NCBI GenBank assembly: GCA_031258615.1
Contig: JAIRMP010000173.1
Coordinates: forward strand, 1-13,782
Direction of reading: 5' to 3'
DNA: 13,782 nucleotides
Source of the DNA: Spirochaetaceae bacterium
GTDB lineage: Bacteria > Spirochaetota > Spirochaetia > Treponematales > Breznakiellaceae
The notes beneath the pieces are model-generated. The model was not told the origin of the DNA. It saw nothing but the letters and a program-made list of their open reading frames with translations, and did not search any database. The translations under genes and the position numbers were made by a program. Shown piece after piece: positions 5,861 through 13,764 of the stretch; the stretch's first letter is position 1, and each line of letters begins with the position of its first letter.

Positions 5861-6978
5861 TTGTAAAGGGATTCGTAATTGTTTTTTTGTGTATCAATGA
5901 ATTTAAGAAACGGCACGAACATCTCAAAAGAAATTACTTTGGGAACATAACTCTTGCCCGGCGGGATTTTGATGTTGTCCGGGCCGGGTGGTATAACGAT
6001 ATACTCTCGTTTTGCCGCCTCCGCTTTTGCCTCGGGTGTAGCGAGCGTGGAACTCAATACGCGTCCGTCTTTTTTCAGAAAGAGCCAGACATCATAAAGG
6101 TTTTTGCCGCCGGCGGCGCAAAGCGCGTAATCGCCGCTCGTTTTGTCAAAAAGGCTGCTGTATGGAAAGCGGCGAATAAAGCCCATGGGGTTTTCGATGA
6201 ACGCAATATATGGGTAAAAACATTCACGGAATTGAAACGTTAATTCCCCGTCCAGCCCTGCATCCGGGGCGCTTACATGGAAGTCCTGTTTTTCGCAGCG
6301 GTAGGTAAAACTGCCTCCCGGTATGGCGGAATTGAGAGAATCATACGTGCAGGTCTTGTAATCTATCCGGAGGACGGCGGATGCTCCGTTTTTTACAGCC
6401 CTCTTGGGCAGTTCCCACGCCGGAGAGAGTATGTCTTTGTAAATGTCCATAGAATTTTTAAAAAGGAATTCATACTTGCTTTTGTTTTTTGATATTAACA
6501 TGGTGAACGCGCCGAAGTGCCGCAATGAAAGAACCTTAGGCGTGAACGGCTGGGCGTCGGTGCAGCGGGGCGCCTTCCCCATGGGCGGCTCGGTAACATA
6601 CCCCCAGTTTTTTATTTCTTTTTCACATTCGGGGATGTCTAGCAGTGCTACCGTCACGTTTCCGCCTGAGCTAGGAAATATCCAGATGAACCGGTCGGTG
6701 TCAAGGCGGTAGAACACGGCGTAAGCGCCGCTCTCATTGTTGAAAAGGCAGGCGTACGGAGTGTTGCGGAGAAACATGTGCGGGTCCCATACAAAGGAGA
6801 CATATATTTCGATGCACTGTTGAAATTCAAACGCCAGTTTTTTGTGCAAACGCGCGGGCAGGTCTGATTTGAGAGAAAAAGCCGACCGTGCGGTAAGGAC
6901 ACGAAACTTACCTCCTTTTACGTCTGAGGCGGGGTCCAAACATTCATAGGAGCAGGAACTAAAATCTATCTTAAACAT
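5761..6978 (-). CDS. Unrecognised protein made of two tandem copies of one domain
   Basis: The 405 residues have no signal peptide, so the protein is predicted to be cytoplasmic. I do not recognise it. Residues 4-181 and 205-381 are homologous to each other. Shared landmarks are ID(F/Y)xxC(S/T)Y(E/D)xL, GGxF, FxFxxC, (Y)(V/I)(S/A)F with a later PxxF(L/I)RxxPYxxLF and GxYA, and PKV(L/I)Sxxx(F)xxF followed by KxxYExL. The halves are clearly diverged (perhaps a quarter to a third identical by eye), so the duplication is old. Each copy has the length of a single globular domain and is rich in Phe and Tyr. The tail 382-405 is low complexity. A strong Shine-Dalgarno site (AAAGGAGA, 6991-6984) sits five bases before the ATG. 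It is the last gene of the operon, 16 bases after the 711-residue lipoprotein; the stop codon lies in an intergenic repeat. Confidence 0.85.
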   Translation of the reverse strand: MFKIDFSSCSYECLDPASDVKGGKFRVLTARSAFSLKSDLPARLHKKLAFEFQQCIEIYVSFVWDPHMFLRNTPYACLFNNESGAYAVFYRLDTDRFIWIFPSSGGNVTVALLDIPECEKEIKNWGYVTEPPMGKAPRCTDAQPFTPKVLSLRHFGAFTMLISKNKSKYEFLFKNSMDIYKDILSPAWELPKRAVKNGASAVLRIDYKTCTYDSLNSAIPGGSFTYRCEKQDFHVSAPDAGLDGELTFQFRECFYPYIAFIENPMGFIRRFPYSSLFDKTSGDYALCAAGGKNLYDVWLFLKKDGRVLSSTLATPEAKAEAAKREYIVIPPGPDNIKIPPGKSYVPKVISFEMFVPFLKFIDTQKNNYESLYNYIAEKYKGSVSLPDRTPAVSNSDELLFAAPRE

Positions 6979-6994
6979 AAAAGTCTCCTTTTAA

Positions 6995-9130
6995 TCAGCT
7001 ATCCTCCGGGTCGGGGAAATCCGTCTGCACACCCAGATAGTCCGCGCTTTTTATCTCTGTGGACACATCACCGTAAGAGCCGCCGTAACGGAATACGCCG
7101 GTCTGCACCTTGATGAATTTTACGGCGGAAAGAGCGATGGGTGTGCCGTCCGCCTTCATCGCGTTGCTGATGGAGAAGGTGTTGCCCACAGCGTCGGCAT
7201 AACCGGGCATGGGGGCAAGGCCGCCGTAGTCGGCGGTAGCGATGTTGCCATCGTCGCGGAGCAGGGTGCAGGTGTAGGTTACCCAGTTGCCGGTGTCGCT
7301 TACACCCCATCTGAAGGGGAAGCCGCCGGGAATCATGTGGCTCCTGCCGCGAGAGTCGGCCCAGTAGACATCGCGGATCGCCTGTCCGTACTGGTTTACC
7401 TCATTGATTTCTGAGTTGTTGATATAGGTAACGGCGTAACGGCGGGTGATATAGTTCCTCCATTTTGAGTCGCCTTCATCGCCGCCGCGCAGTTCGTACC
7501 ACGTCTCATCAGGCATACCGTTTCCGTTCCGGTCTTCCTGCACCCAGACGACGCCGGCCTCGTGCCAACCGCCGAAGGCGTTCCCGTTGATCACATAGCT
7601 GGACTGGTGGGGCACCGTCCACACCTCGTAGCCTCCGGCGCTACCCAGGCTCCAGCCTATGCCTGTGCCGCCCTCGCACATCTGCCCCGGCCCCATGTGC
7701 CGCAACATCCGCCCGTTTGCAAGCACCTGTTTCACCCCCACAGACGCCAACTTTTTCTCATCCTGAGGCTGTAGCGCTTCCCCGAAGGTTCCGGGAGTAA
7801 ACGAGTCTGTATTCGCATAGCAGACAAGCTGTGTGTAGGCGGTTTTGGCGATGGGATTCCCGTCCAGATAGCTTTTGCCGGTAACGGTAACGCTGATTGG
7901 GTAGGTTCCGGCGGTTGATGGCGTAACGCGAAGGAATTCGCCGTTGTTTGTCGTGGTGTAAGACGCGCCGCCGCCGACCGTCCACTTGTAGGTTGTGCCC
8001 GCCGCGTCCGAGTGGTCGGCGTTGAACCCTACAAGGTAGCGCACAGGCGCGATGACGAGCGTCTCGCCCAGCCTCGCGTAGTACTTGCCTTTATCGGCGG
8101 TATCGTTGCTTTTCCAGTTTACGCCGTTGGGGTTGCCCGCGTGGCGCATATAGCCGTAGTCGAACCACACCGCCGGTTCAACGTCGATCACAAAGAGATC
8201 AACCTTGAAGTCCCTGCCGTCAACGGTGAACGATACGGACTGCGGTCCTATCTGGTTCGGCTTGAAGGCGGCGACCGCCGGGGCAAAGTCCGCGTCCGTG
8301 AGTCCGCCCGGGCCGTAGGAGAGGGTGACCACGTTCGGGTCGCTATAAGCGACGTTGCTGGGATTGCCGCTTGGTCTGACCGCCAGCTTGACATTGGCGT
8401 ATTGGGGGTTAAAGCCCTCGCCCTTGATGCGGGCGGGCCGGCAGTAGTTAAGCTGGTAATTGTTCATTATCCAGTTAATGTTGTTGACGGTTACCAACGC
8501 GCCGCTCCCGATGCGGGTGGTTACTGTGAAAGCCGCGGTCTTGCCGTTCACCTTGGCCGTCAGCGTCTGCTTCCCGCGCCACTTTCTGTCGTAGTCCCAG
8601 ATAGAGGCGTAGGATTTGAGGTTCTGCGCAGTATCGTCCGAAAAATAGCCGGTAACCGTGAGATTCGTCTTGTCAAAGTCCTTTCCGAGATCCTGCGTCC
8701 TGCCCGCGGCGTAACTCGCCGTGATTGACAGGAGCACCCTGTCGGAGTCCATCACCATTATATAGAAAGAAACAGGATCGTAGTCCACCGATACCGCCCT
8801 AACCTCAACCTTATATATCTTTTCAGGAACCATATCCGGCTCTTTTACAATCTCCCATTCATCATCATTCATCGGGTCAACAGAAGCGTCGTCATACAGC
8901 CAGCCCACCGCCAGCCCCGCCGGGTCAAAGGCCATATTCCGCCCATACACCGTAATTTCCGGCGGTGATATGATCTTAACGCCTATTATCTGCGCCTCCG
9001 ACTCAATCTCAATCTCAGGTTCAACTTCCGGTATACTCTTGGCGCCGGAATACTGCTCACACGAAAAAACCAGCGCCGTCGCTATCAGCACCGCCGCGGC
9101 CAGCAAAAAATTAAATTTCATGTTTTTCAT
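6995..9130 (-). CDS. Large multidomain surface lipoprotein with C-terminal NGNGMPDETWYE module
   Basis: The 711 residues start with a lipoprotein signal peptide: LVFSC, with Cys24 lipidated. An acidic linker (35-47) follows, then two Ig-like modules (about 50-125 and 133-205, the second with a YFSDDTAQN motif). Next come a third region (212-315) and a PKD/Ig-like domain (316-440, YKWTVGG, TPSTAGTYPISVTVTG). A C-terminal module (497-711) has GGYEVWTVPH, a VINGNAFGG turn, a Ca-loop-like DRNGNGMPDETW (533-544) and an ending VSTEIKSADYLG. I recall similar C-terminal modules in Bacteroides cell-surface proteins, which would suit ligand binding outside the cell; the ligand is unknown. The ATG at 9130 is preferred because GAGG lies just upstream. 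A GTG at 9148, overlapping the TPR stop by four bases, is the alternative. Confidence 0.88.
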   Translation of the reverse strand: MKNMKFNFLLAAAVLIATALVFSCEQYSGAKSIPEVEPEIEIESEAQIIGVKIISPPEITVYGRNMAFDPAGLAVGWLYDDASVDPMNDDEWEIVKEPDMVPEKIYKVEVRAVSVDYDPVSFYIMVMDSDRVLLSITASYAAGRTQDLGKDFDKTNLTVTGYFSDDTAQNLKSYASIWDYDRKWRGKQTLTAKVNGKTAAFTVTTRIGSGALVTVNNINWIMNNYQLNYCRPARIKGEGFNPQYANVKLAVRPSGNPSNVAYSDPNVVTLSYGPGGLTDADFAPAVAAFKPNQIGPQSVSFTVDGRDFKVDLFVIDVEPAVWFDYGYMRHAGNPNGVNWKSNDTADKGKYYARLGETLVIAPVRYLVGFNADHSDAAGTTYKWTVGGGASYTTTNNGEFLRVTPSTAGTYPISVTVTGKSYLDGNPIAKTAYTQLVCYANTDSFTPGTFGEALQPQDEKKLASVGVKQVLANGRMLRHMGPGQMCEGGTGIGWSLGSAGGYEVWTVPHQSSYVINGNAFGGWHEAGVVWVQEDRNGNGMPDETWYELRGGDEGDSKWRNYITRRYAVTYINNSEINEVNQYGQAIRDVYWADSRGRSHMIPGGFPFRWGVSDTGNWVTYTCTLLRDDGNIATADYGGLAPMPGYADAVGNTFSISNAMKADGTPIALSAVKFIKVQTGVFRYGGSYGDVSTEIKSADYLGVQTDFPDPEDS

Positions 9131-9137
9131 AAATCCC

Positions 9138-9154
9138 TCACTCCTCACTGCCCT
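9138..9154. repeat. AGTGAGGAGTGAGG repeat acting as stop codon and ribosome-binding site
   Basis: On the minus strand GGCAGTGAGGAGTGAGG carries the TGA that ends the TPR gene (9147-9145), and its second GAGG serves as the Shine-Dalgarno site for the lipoprotein ATG at 9130. It is a variant of the AGTGAATAGTGA repeat. Confidence 0.6.
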
Positions 9155-10194
9155 GCAGTTCTAATATGCCTATACACGCTATGGGCGTTCAGCTTTCCCG
9201 CTTGGTTGTAATCCGCCGCCGCTTTCTTTTCCTCTCCCAGCGCGTGATAGGCGTCGGCGCGTTTAAGGTACGCCGGGACAAGAGACGGGTTGAGCCGCAG
9301 CGCGTGCGAAAAATCGGCGGCGGCGTTTGCGTACTCCTTTTTTTCCATATAAATAACACCCCGCTCGAAGTAGGCCGGAGCGTTGGCGGGATCAAGCCGA
9401 ATACTCTCCGAGTAGCCGGCGAGAGCGCGGTCAACGTCCCCCATCTTGGAATACGCGACGGCGCGATGGTAGCAGGCCCGGCCAAAAGACGGATTGAGCC
9501 GCAGAGCCTCGTCAAAATCCGCCAACGCGCCGTCGTAGTCCTTTTGATAGAGAAACATCGCGCCCCGGTTGTTGTACGAGTCGGCGTAGTCCGGGTCGAG
9601 CGCGATCACCGCGCCGAAATCCGCGGCTGCCTCGGCGTACCTGCCCATGCGGGAATAGGCCAGCGCGCGGCAGTTAAACGCCTCCAGGTCCAGCGGGTCC
9701 AGTTCCGCCGCCCGCGAAAAGTCCGCAGCCGCCTCGCCGTAACCGCCCCGCTCCAGATGGACAAGACCGCGTTCATAGTAGACCGCCGCAAAGCCCGGAT
9801 CGATCTCCGCCGCCCGCGTGTACGCCCTGACCGCCCTCTCGTTATCGCCCTTTTTGCAATAGGCGTAACCCGCGCCGCGGCAGGCGAGGGCGAAATCCGG
9901 TTTCAACGCGTGAGCGCGCTCAAAGTCGGCGGCCGCGCCGTCATAAGCCTTCTTCAAAAGGTAGACAACCCCGCGGGCGTAGTACAGCGTCGCGTCGTCC
10001 GGCGCACGCGCCAACTCCTCTTTCAACTCTCCGGCGGCCCGTCCGTACAGCTTCCGTCCTGCGTACCCCAAAGCCCGCTCCAGACAAGCCGCCCCGTCCC
10101 GCCTCAACTCCTCCAGCAAACGCAAAGCAAGCCCCTTGCCCCGCGAGAACTCATCCCCGCCCCCGGACTGCTTCAACCGCAATTTTTTACGCAC
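9145..10194 (-). CDS. Tetratricopeptide-repeat protein
   Basis: The 349 residues are almost entirely TPR units of 34 residues: about nine, from residue 35 to 339, with the W/Y-A/G-Y-DP pattern very regular (e.g. YYERGLVHLERGGYGEAAAD, then FSRAAELDP). TPR superhelices bind partner proteins. There is no signal peptide or membrane segment, so it is predicted to be cytoplasmic, which is odd beside two lipoprotein genes. The N-terminus is basic (MRKKLRLK). The start is a GTG at 10194, with GAGG eight bases upstream inside a repeat; no ATG is available before residue 183. Its composition is Ala- and Gly-rich with high GC, so the opposite strand also appears open. The stop overlaps a possible GTG of the next gene, suggesting translational coupling. 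Confidence 0.88.
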   Translation of the reverse strand: MRKKLRLKQSGGGDEFSRGKGLALRLLEELRRDGAACLERALGYAGRKLYGRAAGELKEELARAPDDATLYYARGVVYLLKKAYDGAAADFERAHALKPDFALACRGAGYAYCKKGDNERAVRAYTRAAEIDPGFAAVYYERGLVHLERGGYGEAAADFSRAAELDPLDLEAFNCRALAYSRMGRYAEAAADFGAVIALDPDYADSYNNRGAMFLYQKDYDGALADFDEALRLNPSFGRACYHRAVAYSKMGDVDRALAGYSESIRLDPANAPAYFERGVIYMEKKEYANAAADFSHALRLNPSLVPAYLKRADAYHALGEEKKAAADYNQAGKLNAHSVYRHIRTAGQ

Positions 10195-10219
10195 CCCTCA
10201 TTCCTCACTCTTCACTGCC
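10194..10219. repeat. CTCATTCCTCACTCTTCACTG repeat array upstream of the TPR gene
   Basis: A run of about four heptad-like units. The 13-mer CACTCTTCACTGC at 10206-10218 is repeated exactly at 10253-10265. On the minus strand the units read AGTGAAGAGTGAGGAATGAGG, and the last GAGG motifs lie at the ribosome-binding position of the TPR gene. Confidence 0.65.
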
Positions 10220-10252
10220 GCCGCCAGCCCCGTTACCGGACCGCTCCTAGCC

Positions 10253-10274
10253 CACTCTTCACTGCTCACTTATT
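10253..10274. repeat. Second copy of the CACTCTTCACTGC repeat
   Basis: The exact 13-mer CACTCTTCACTGC (10253-10265) followed by another variant, TCACTTATTCAC. It lies in the 106-base gap between the 481-residue gene and the TPR gene. Confidence 0.65.
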
Positions 10275-10300
10275 CACACCCCGCTCCCCCGTCAGACTCG

Positions 10301-11746
10301 TCAGCCGCCTTTCTGCGGTGTAACCGCCTTGACTGTGCTGAACATACCGCGTTTCAGGGAGACCTTGCGGGACGCCTGGTGCGTGGTTTCAATCGTTACG
10401 TCCAACGCGTTCACGTTCTTGCCGCCGATGCAGTAGTACACGGCGAAAGGACCGTCCGGCTTGCACGGCGAACTGTACTTGTTCGGCTTGGTAACCAGAA
10501 GCGGCGAGCCGAGCGCGATCCAGAGCCGGTCCTCGTCGTCGTCGTTTTCGTCCAGCGACTGCTCGTAGACAAGATCCCAGAAGTAGAAACTGTGCACGAC
10601 CGGCGTGTTGTAGACCAGCGTTGTCGGCGCGTCCACGATGCCGCAGTCCACCGTTGGTATCCCCGATGCCGTGAGCGTTTGCCCCGTGAGCGCAAGGAAA
10701 TTCTCCACCTTTGTCCGGTAGAGTTGCCAGAAGGCGTTGGTCCCGCTGTTGTAGATCTGCGTGAGGATGTAGAGCCAGCTCTGGCCGTTCCGCATCGCCG
10801 CGCCAACCGCGATGATGTTGTAGGCGGTCGCTTCGGGAAGCGGGTCGTCCGGATTCGGCGGCATCGTGTACACATCGCCGGTTATCTTTATGTCCGCCAC
10901 CCCCGGCCATTCTTCCGCCTCGGCCTCCACCGCGCAGATATTCGAGTCTGTACTGTTTGTCCGGCCGGTGAAGAACTGCTCGCCGCCGATCGCGGGGACG
11001 AGCAGCCAGACGACCGCTCCGTTGCGGACCGGGATGATGGACTGGGCGTTTTTCCCCACGAGTGTTTTAGCCACTACTTCGATGTCGCCTTCCTCGTCTA
11101 TGTCGAGCCTGAGCAGTTGGCTGGGGCCGAATGTGGTGGCCGAAAGCGTGGCGCTGATGTAGAGCGCGTAGAGCTTGCCGCCCATGATGATGACCGCCTG
11201 CCCGCGGGCGTCAGGAATAGTCAAATCATCGTTCAGGTCGTAGGTCTTGACTTCCAGATTCGTGCTGTCCCCCGCCCCTTCCAGCTTGTACTTGTTCACC
11301 CTGGTGATTTTCTGGGTCTCATAGTCGATGATGTAGAGGTAGTCGTCCGTCTCCGCGATGCCGTGCGGGTTGAACACCACCTCCGTCGTTGTGCCGGGCG
11401 CCACGAGCTTTACGTCTTCCGTCCGCGAAATCCAATTCCCATCCGTGAACGGAACATACACGGTGAACGTGCAATGGGACGGTATCTCCCCGCCCTGACT
11501 CCATATCTTGACCACCACGATGCGGAGGCGTATCTTGCCCCCTCTCGTGTCGGTATACGAGAACACCGCCATATCCGGCACGCTTGCGGCGATGGACACA
11601 TCCTCCGCCGGCATCGGCGCGACAATCGTCCCGAGGTCGTCCGGCCCCGAATTCTCCCGCCCAGCAATCTGCATCACCTTGCCGTTCAGGTACATCTCGT
11701 CAAAAGCCGCGTACGTAATCAAAATCCTGTTTCTGTGTTTTCCCAT
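10301..11746 (-). CDS. Unrecognised 481-residue beta-propeller-like protein
   Basis: I do not recognise a named family. The sequence is beta-rich with repeating short blades of a propeller style: VFNPHGIAETDDYLYIID and YETQKITRV, then GQAVIIMGGKLYALYI, LLRLDIDEEG, SIIPVRNGAVVWLLVP, WLYILTQIYNSG, and DRLWIALGSPLLVT. HGIA followed by YLYIID resembles NHL/YncE-type propeller blades. An acidic stretch DENDDDEDR (399-407) could bind a cation. There is no signal peptide or lipobox; the N-terminus is MGKHRNRILI. The Shine-Dalgarno AAGGAGT (11758-11752) is five bases before the ATG, so the start is firm. It is second in the operon, 56 bases after the beta-helix lipoprotein. I recall similar proteins in termite-gut treponemes but cannot verify it. 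Confidence 0.82.
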   Translation of the reverse strand: MGKHRNRILITYAAFDEMYLNGKVMQIAGRENSGPDDLGTIVAPMPAEDVSIAASVPDMAVFSYTDTRGGKIRLRIVVVKIWSQGGEIPSHCTFTVYVPFTDGNWISRTEDVKLVAPGTTTEVVFNPHGIAETDDYLYIIDYETQKITRVNKYKLEGAGDSTNLEVKTYDLNDDLTIPDARGQAVIIMGGKLYALYISATLSATTFGPSQLLRLDIDEEGDIEVVAKTLVGKNAQSIIPVRNGAVVWLLVPAIGGEQFFTGRTNSTDSNICAVEAEAEEWPGVADIKITGDVYTMPPNPDDPLPEATAYNIIAVGAAMRNGQSWLYILTQIYNSGTNAFWQLYRTKVENFLALTGQTLTASGIPTVDCGIVDAPTTLVYNTPVVHSFYFWDLVYEQSLDENDDDEDRLWIALGSPLLVTKPNKYSSPCKPDGPFAVYYCIGGKNVNALDVTIETTHQASRKVSLKRGMFSTVKAVTPQKGG

Positions 11747-11787
11747 AAAAAACTCCTTAAAAAAATATATTTGCGTCGCCGCATAAC

Positions 11788-11799
11788 GGCGTTAACGCC
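11788..11799. promoter_or_regulatory. Perfect 12-bp palindrome GGCGTTAACGCC between operon genes
   Basis: Located between the stop of the beta-helix lipoprotein and the Shine-Dalgarno of the 481-residue gene. An overlapping CGCCG/CGGCG hairpin (11777-11781 with 11787-11791) shares bases with it. It may be an operator, a processing site or an mRNA stabiliser; no function is supported beyond its position. Confidence 0.4.
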
Positions 11800-11802
11800 T
11801 TG

Positions 11803-13494
11803 TCAATTAGCCATCGGCAAACTTAGTCCATCAGTGAGAAATTCTTGAATATTTTTCAACGTAATACTATTTGCCCCAAAGCGTACATTATTATTGCTGT
11901 TTCCGCTTAAAGTAACAGAATCACCGCCGGCCATGTAGAAACTGCCGGCGACCCATCTTGAATAGACCGCCTCAAAGTATATCAAACTACCGCTCGCACC
12001 GAGGATGCAGTTGGTGATGGAGCCGCCCATGATACGGAGCCTGCCGCCTTTGTCCGCGGCGGGGGTTTTACTGCTCTCATTAACTACCGTGATAACACTG
12101 CGATTCACTTCCGCATTATTTTCATATTGTTTTGTCAGTAACGCTCCGTTCTCCATTACCAGCATGGCGTTTCTGTGAACGTATAATAATGAGTTATAGA
12201 TTGTGGTTCGCACATTCCCCATTCCCTCAACGGTGATGTTGTCGCCCAGAATGAGTGTTTTCTTAATGAAAGGGCCGTTATTCTTACTGCCTATATAAAA
12301 AAAAGTATCCATATTATAGGGAGGACTATCAAAACTTGTACCTTTGCTAACGGCGCTAGCGTTGCCGCCGTGTTTCAGTATCTTTGGACTGCCGCACCCG
12401 CGCAGCCGCAAAACCACATTCGCCGCGTCCATAAGCCCAAACTGTATCCGCGGCAGGTCGATCTCGTCCTTTTCCACCCGCAGCAGGTATTCGGTCTGCG
12501 CCTGGGCATTGTCGTTCACCCACTGGACCGCGTCCAGCATTTTTTCAAACATCGGCGTATCTGTGTCCGCTTCCTCTCCCGTTCTGGCGTTCACCCGCGT
12601 CAGGGTTTCCGCGCCGGTCAAAGGCTCCCACTCGTCATAGCCGCCGGTATTATCGCTGGTTTTCAACGTCCTTTCATCGCCCCCGTCCGTGTACCGCGTT
12701 ACCACAAACAGGGCCGCGCCGGTCGTATCGGGCGTTACGTTCAGCGTTACCGCCACATCGTTCAACGTAAAAGACCGCGTCCCGCCTTCAAACAGCAGGT
12801 CCCTCGTGTCCACAGAAAACACCGCCAGCGTAGCTGTAACCGCAATCCCGTCCGCCGACGCTTCCGTTACAGTAGTCCCGCTTTCCGCCTGTGTTACCTT
12901 AGCCGCATCGGCGCCGCCAACCGTTATAGTCTGTCCGGACGGGTTGTCAACCGCTAAGTACGCCGTGTTGTACTCGCCCGCCGTCAGCATCCACGCGCTC
13001 TCGCTCCAGTTGTCAAGATCCGCCGCAGTCTCCGAACTGTATGCTTTTGGTAAAAAATCTATTTTGGCGCCGCCGCCTTCACCGTCATCGTCTCCGCCGT
13101 TCTCCGCTACTACATCACCGGTTACGCCGGAAATCGCGTTTTTATAGCCGGTAACGCCTACTTCCACCTTGATATAATTGGCTACATCCTCCGCACTTGG
13201 CGTATACGTCCCGCCTGACGCGCCTTCAATGGGCAGCCATTCACCGTTTTCTTCACCGCCTGTCCCGCTCCTTTTCCATGTATAGGTTTTATCCAGACTC
13301 GCAACCGTACCGGCAAGCTCCCCAAAATCCGGCGCCGCCGTTAAAGTTGCCCCCACCCTGACATCCCCGGTTATCGTTACCGAGCCGGTAAGCGTCCGCA
13401 GACCGGACGTTACCCCCAAACCCTGATCACAGCCTGCCATTGCAAGCAAGATCACCAAAAGCGTACCCAAAAATAAATGCTCCATTTTTTTCAT
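11803..13494 (-). CDS. Ig-like plus beta-helix surface lipoprotein
   Basis: The 563 residues begin with a lipoprotein signal: the hydrophobic segment 7-20, then LAMAGC with Cys22 lipidated. Residues 36-130 form an Ig-like domain of the type GSVTITGDVRVGATLTA, YTWKRS, IEGASGGTYTPS, YIKVEVGVTGYK. A Gly/Asp linker follows (131-143), then a beta-rich region (145-280). A Met/Asn-containing segment (312-334) precedes a long right-handed beta-helix (about 335-560) with ladder motifs such as LILGDNITVEGMGN, MLVMENGAL and LRIMGGSITNC. Such proteins are surface-exposed; the ligand is unknown. The ATG at 13494 has GAGAGG upstream and heads the five-gene operon. It could be a distant relative of the GLUG lipoprotein at 915 in general design, but the repeats differ. 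Confidence 0.88.
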   Translation of the reverse strand: MKKMEHLFLGTLLVILLAMAGCDQGLGVTSGLRTLTGSVTITGDVRVGATLTAAPDFGELAGTVASLDKTYTWKRSGTGGEENGEWLPIEGASGGTYTPSAEDVANYIKVEVGVTGYKNAISGVTGDVVAENGGDDDGEGGGAKIDFLPKAYSSETAADLDNWSESAWMLTAGEYNTAYLAVDNPSGQTITVGGADAAKVTQAESGTTVTEASADGIAVTATLAVFSVDTRDLLFEGGTRSFTLNDVAVTLNVTPDTTGAALFVVTRYTDGGDERTLKTSDNTGGYDEWEPLTGAETLTRVNARTGEEADTDTPMFEKMLDAVQWVNDNAQAQTEYLLRVEKDEIDLPRIQFGLMDAANVVLRLRGCGSPKILKHGGNASAVSKGTSFDSPPYNMDTFFYIGSKNNGPFIKKTLILGDNITVEGMGNVRTTIYNSLLYVHRNAMLVMENGALLTKQYENNAEVNRSVITVVNESSKTPAADKGGRLRIMGGSITNCILGASGSLIYFEAVYSRWVAGSFYMAGGDSVTLSGNSNNNVRFGANSITLKNIQEFLTDGLSLPMAN

Positions 13495-13518
13495 AATTTT
13501 CGCCTCTCTCGATCCGCC

Positions 13519-13552
13519 CCGGCAAAAACGCCGGCGGCAAAAATACCCGCCA
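13519..13552 (-). promoter_or_regulatory. Mutually exclusive hairpins in the operon leader
   Basis: CCGGC (13519-13523) can pair with GCCGG (13530-13534), and GGCGG (13533-13537) with CCGCC (13548-13552). The two hairpins share two bases, so both cannot form fully. They lie just before the Shine-Dalgarno of the first operon gene and could influence its translation. This is inference from pairing alone. I found no convincing -35/-10 pair for the operon in 13553-13782. Confidence 0.25.
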
Positions 13553-13665
13553 CCCCAACGGGATGTTACGTGGGTTTTATTAAATTAAGAGGGTTTGTTA
13601 CCAAAGCGCGTAACCGCGTTGCAAAAATCAGAACAGGATGGTACAATTACAACGCTTTCATATCG

Positions 13666-13706
13666 CCTGCGGCGGCTTGAATCTGGCAAGACGCGGTCGC
13701 CGCAGG
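13666..13706. repeat. CCTGCGGCG/CGCCGCAGG stem-loop
   Basis: Nine perfect base pairs (13666-13674 with 13698-13706) and an inner CTTG/CAAG pairing. On the plus strand it is followed by TTTCCTCTTT, weakly terminator-like. No plus-strand gene is visible upstream of it, so its role is unclear. Confidence 0.55.
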
Positions 13707-13751
13707 TTTCCTCTTTAATTTACAAATCTACACCCCCTCCCACTCATCAAT

Positions 13752-13764
13752 CAGTGAATAGTGA
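13752..13764. repeat. AGTGAATAGTGAT repeat copy at right edge
   Basis: The plus strand reads AGTGAATAGTGAT. It is the same repeat type as 953-970, in the same orientation, about 260 bases upstream of the operon's first gene. Confidence 0.55.

Noticed and set aside
8012..8728. A 238-codon plus-strand frame
   Set aside because: Antisense to the 711-residue lipoprotein, with no recognisable domain or ribosome-binding site.
10194..10274. A CRISPR-like array
   Set aside because: Units are 7-13 bases, degenerate and without unique spacers of regular length; no cas gene is nearby.
9166..10323. A 385-codon plus-strand frame opposite the TPR gene
   Set aside because: It mirrors the TPR periodicity as an antisense product with an Arg-rich composition; the minus strand is a clear TPR protein.
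10136..11848. A 570-codon open frame on the plus strand
   Set aside because: It is antisense to the 481-residue gene and part of the TPR gene, is rich in Arg, Val and His, and lacks domain-like segments. It is a shadow of high-GC codon use on the other strand.
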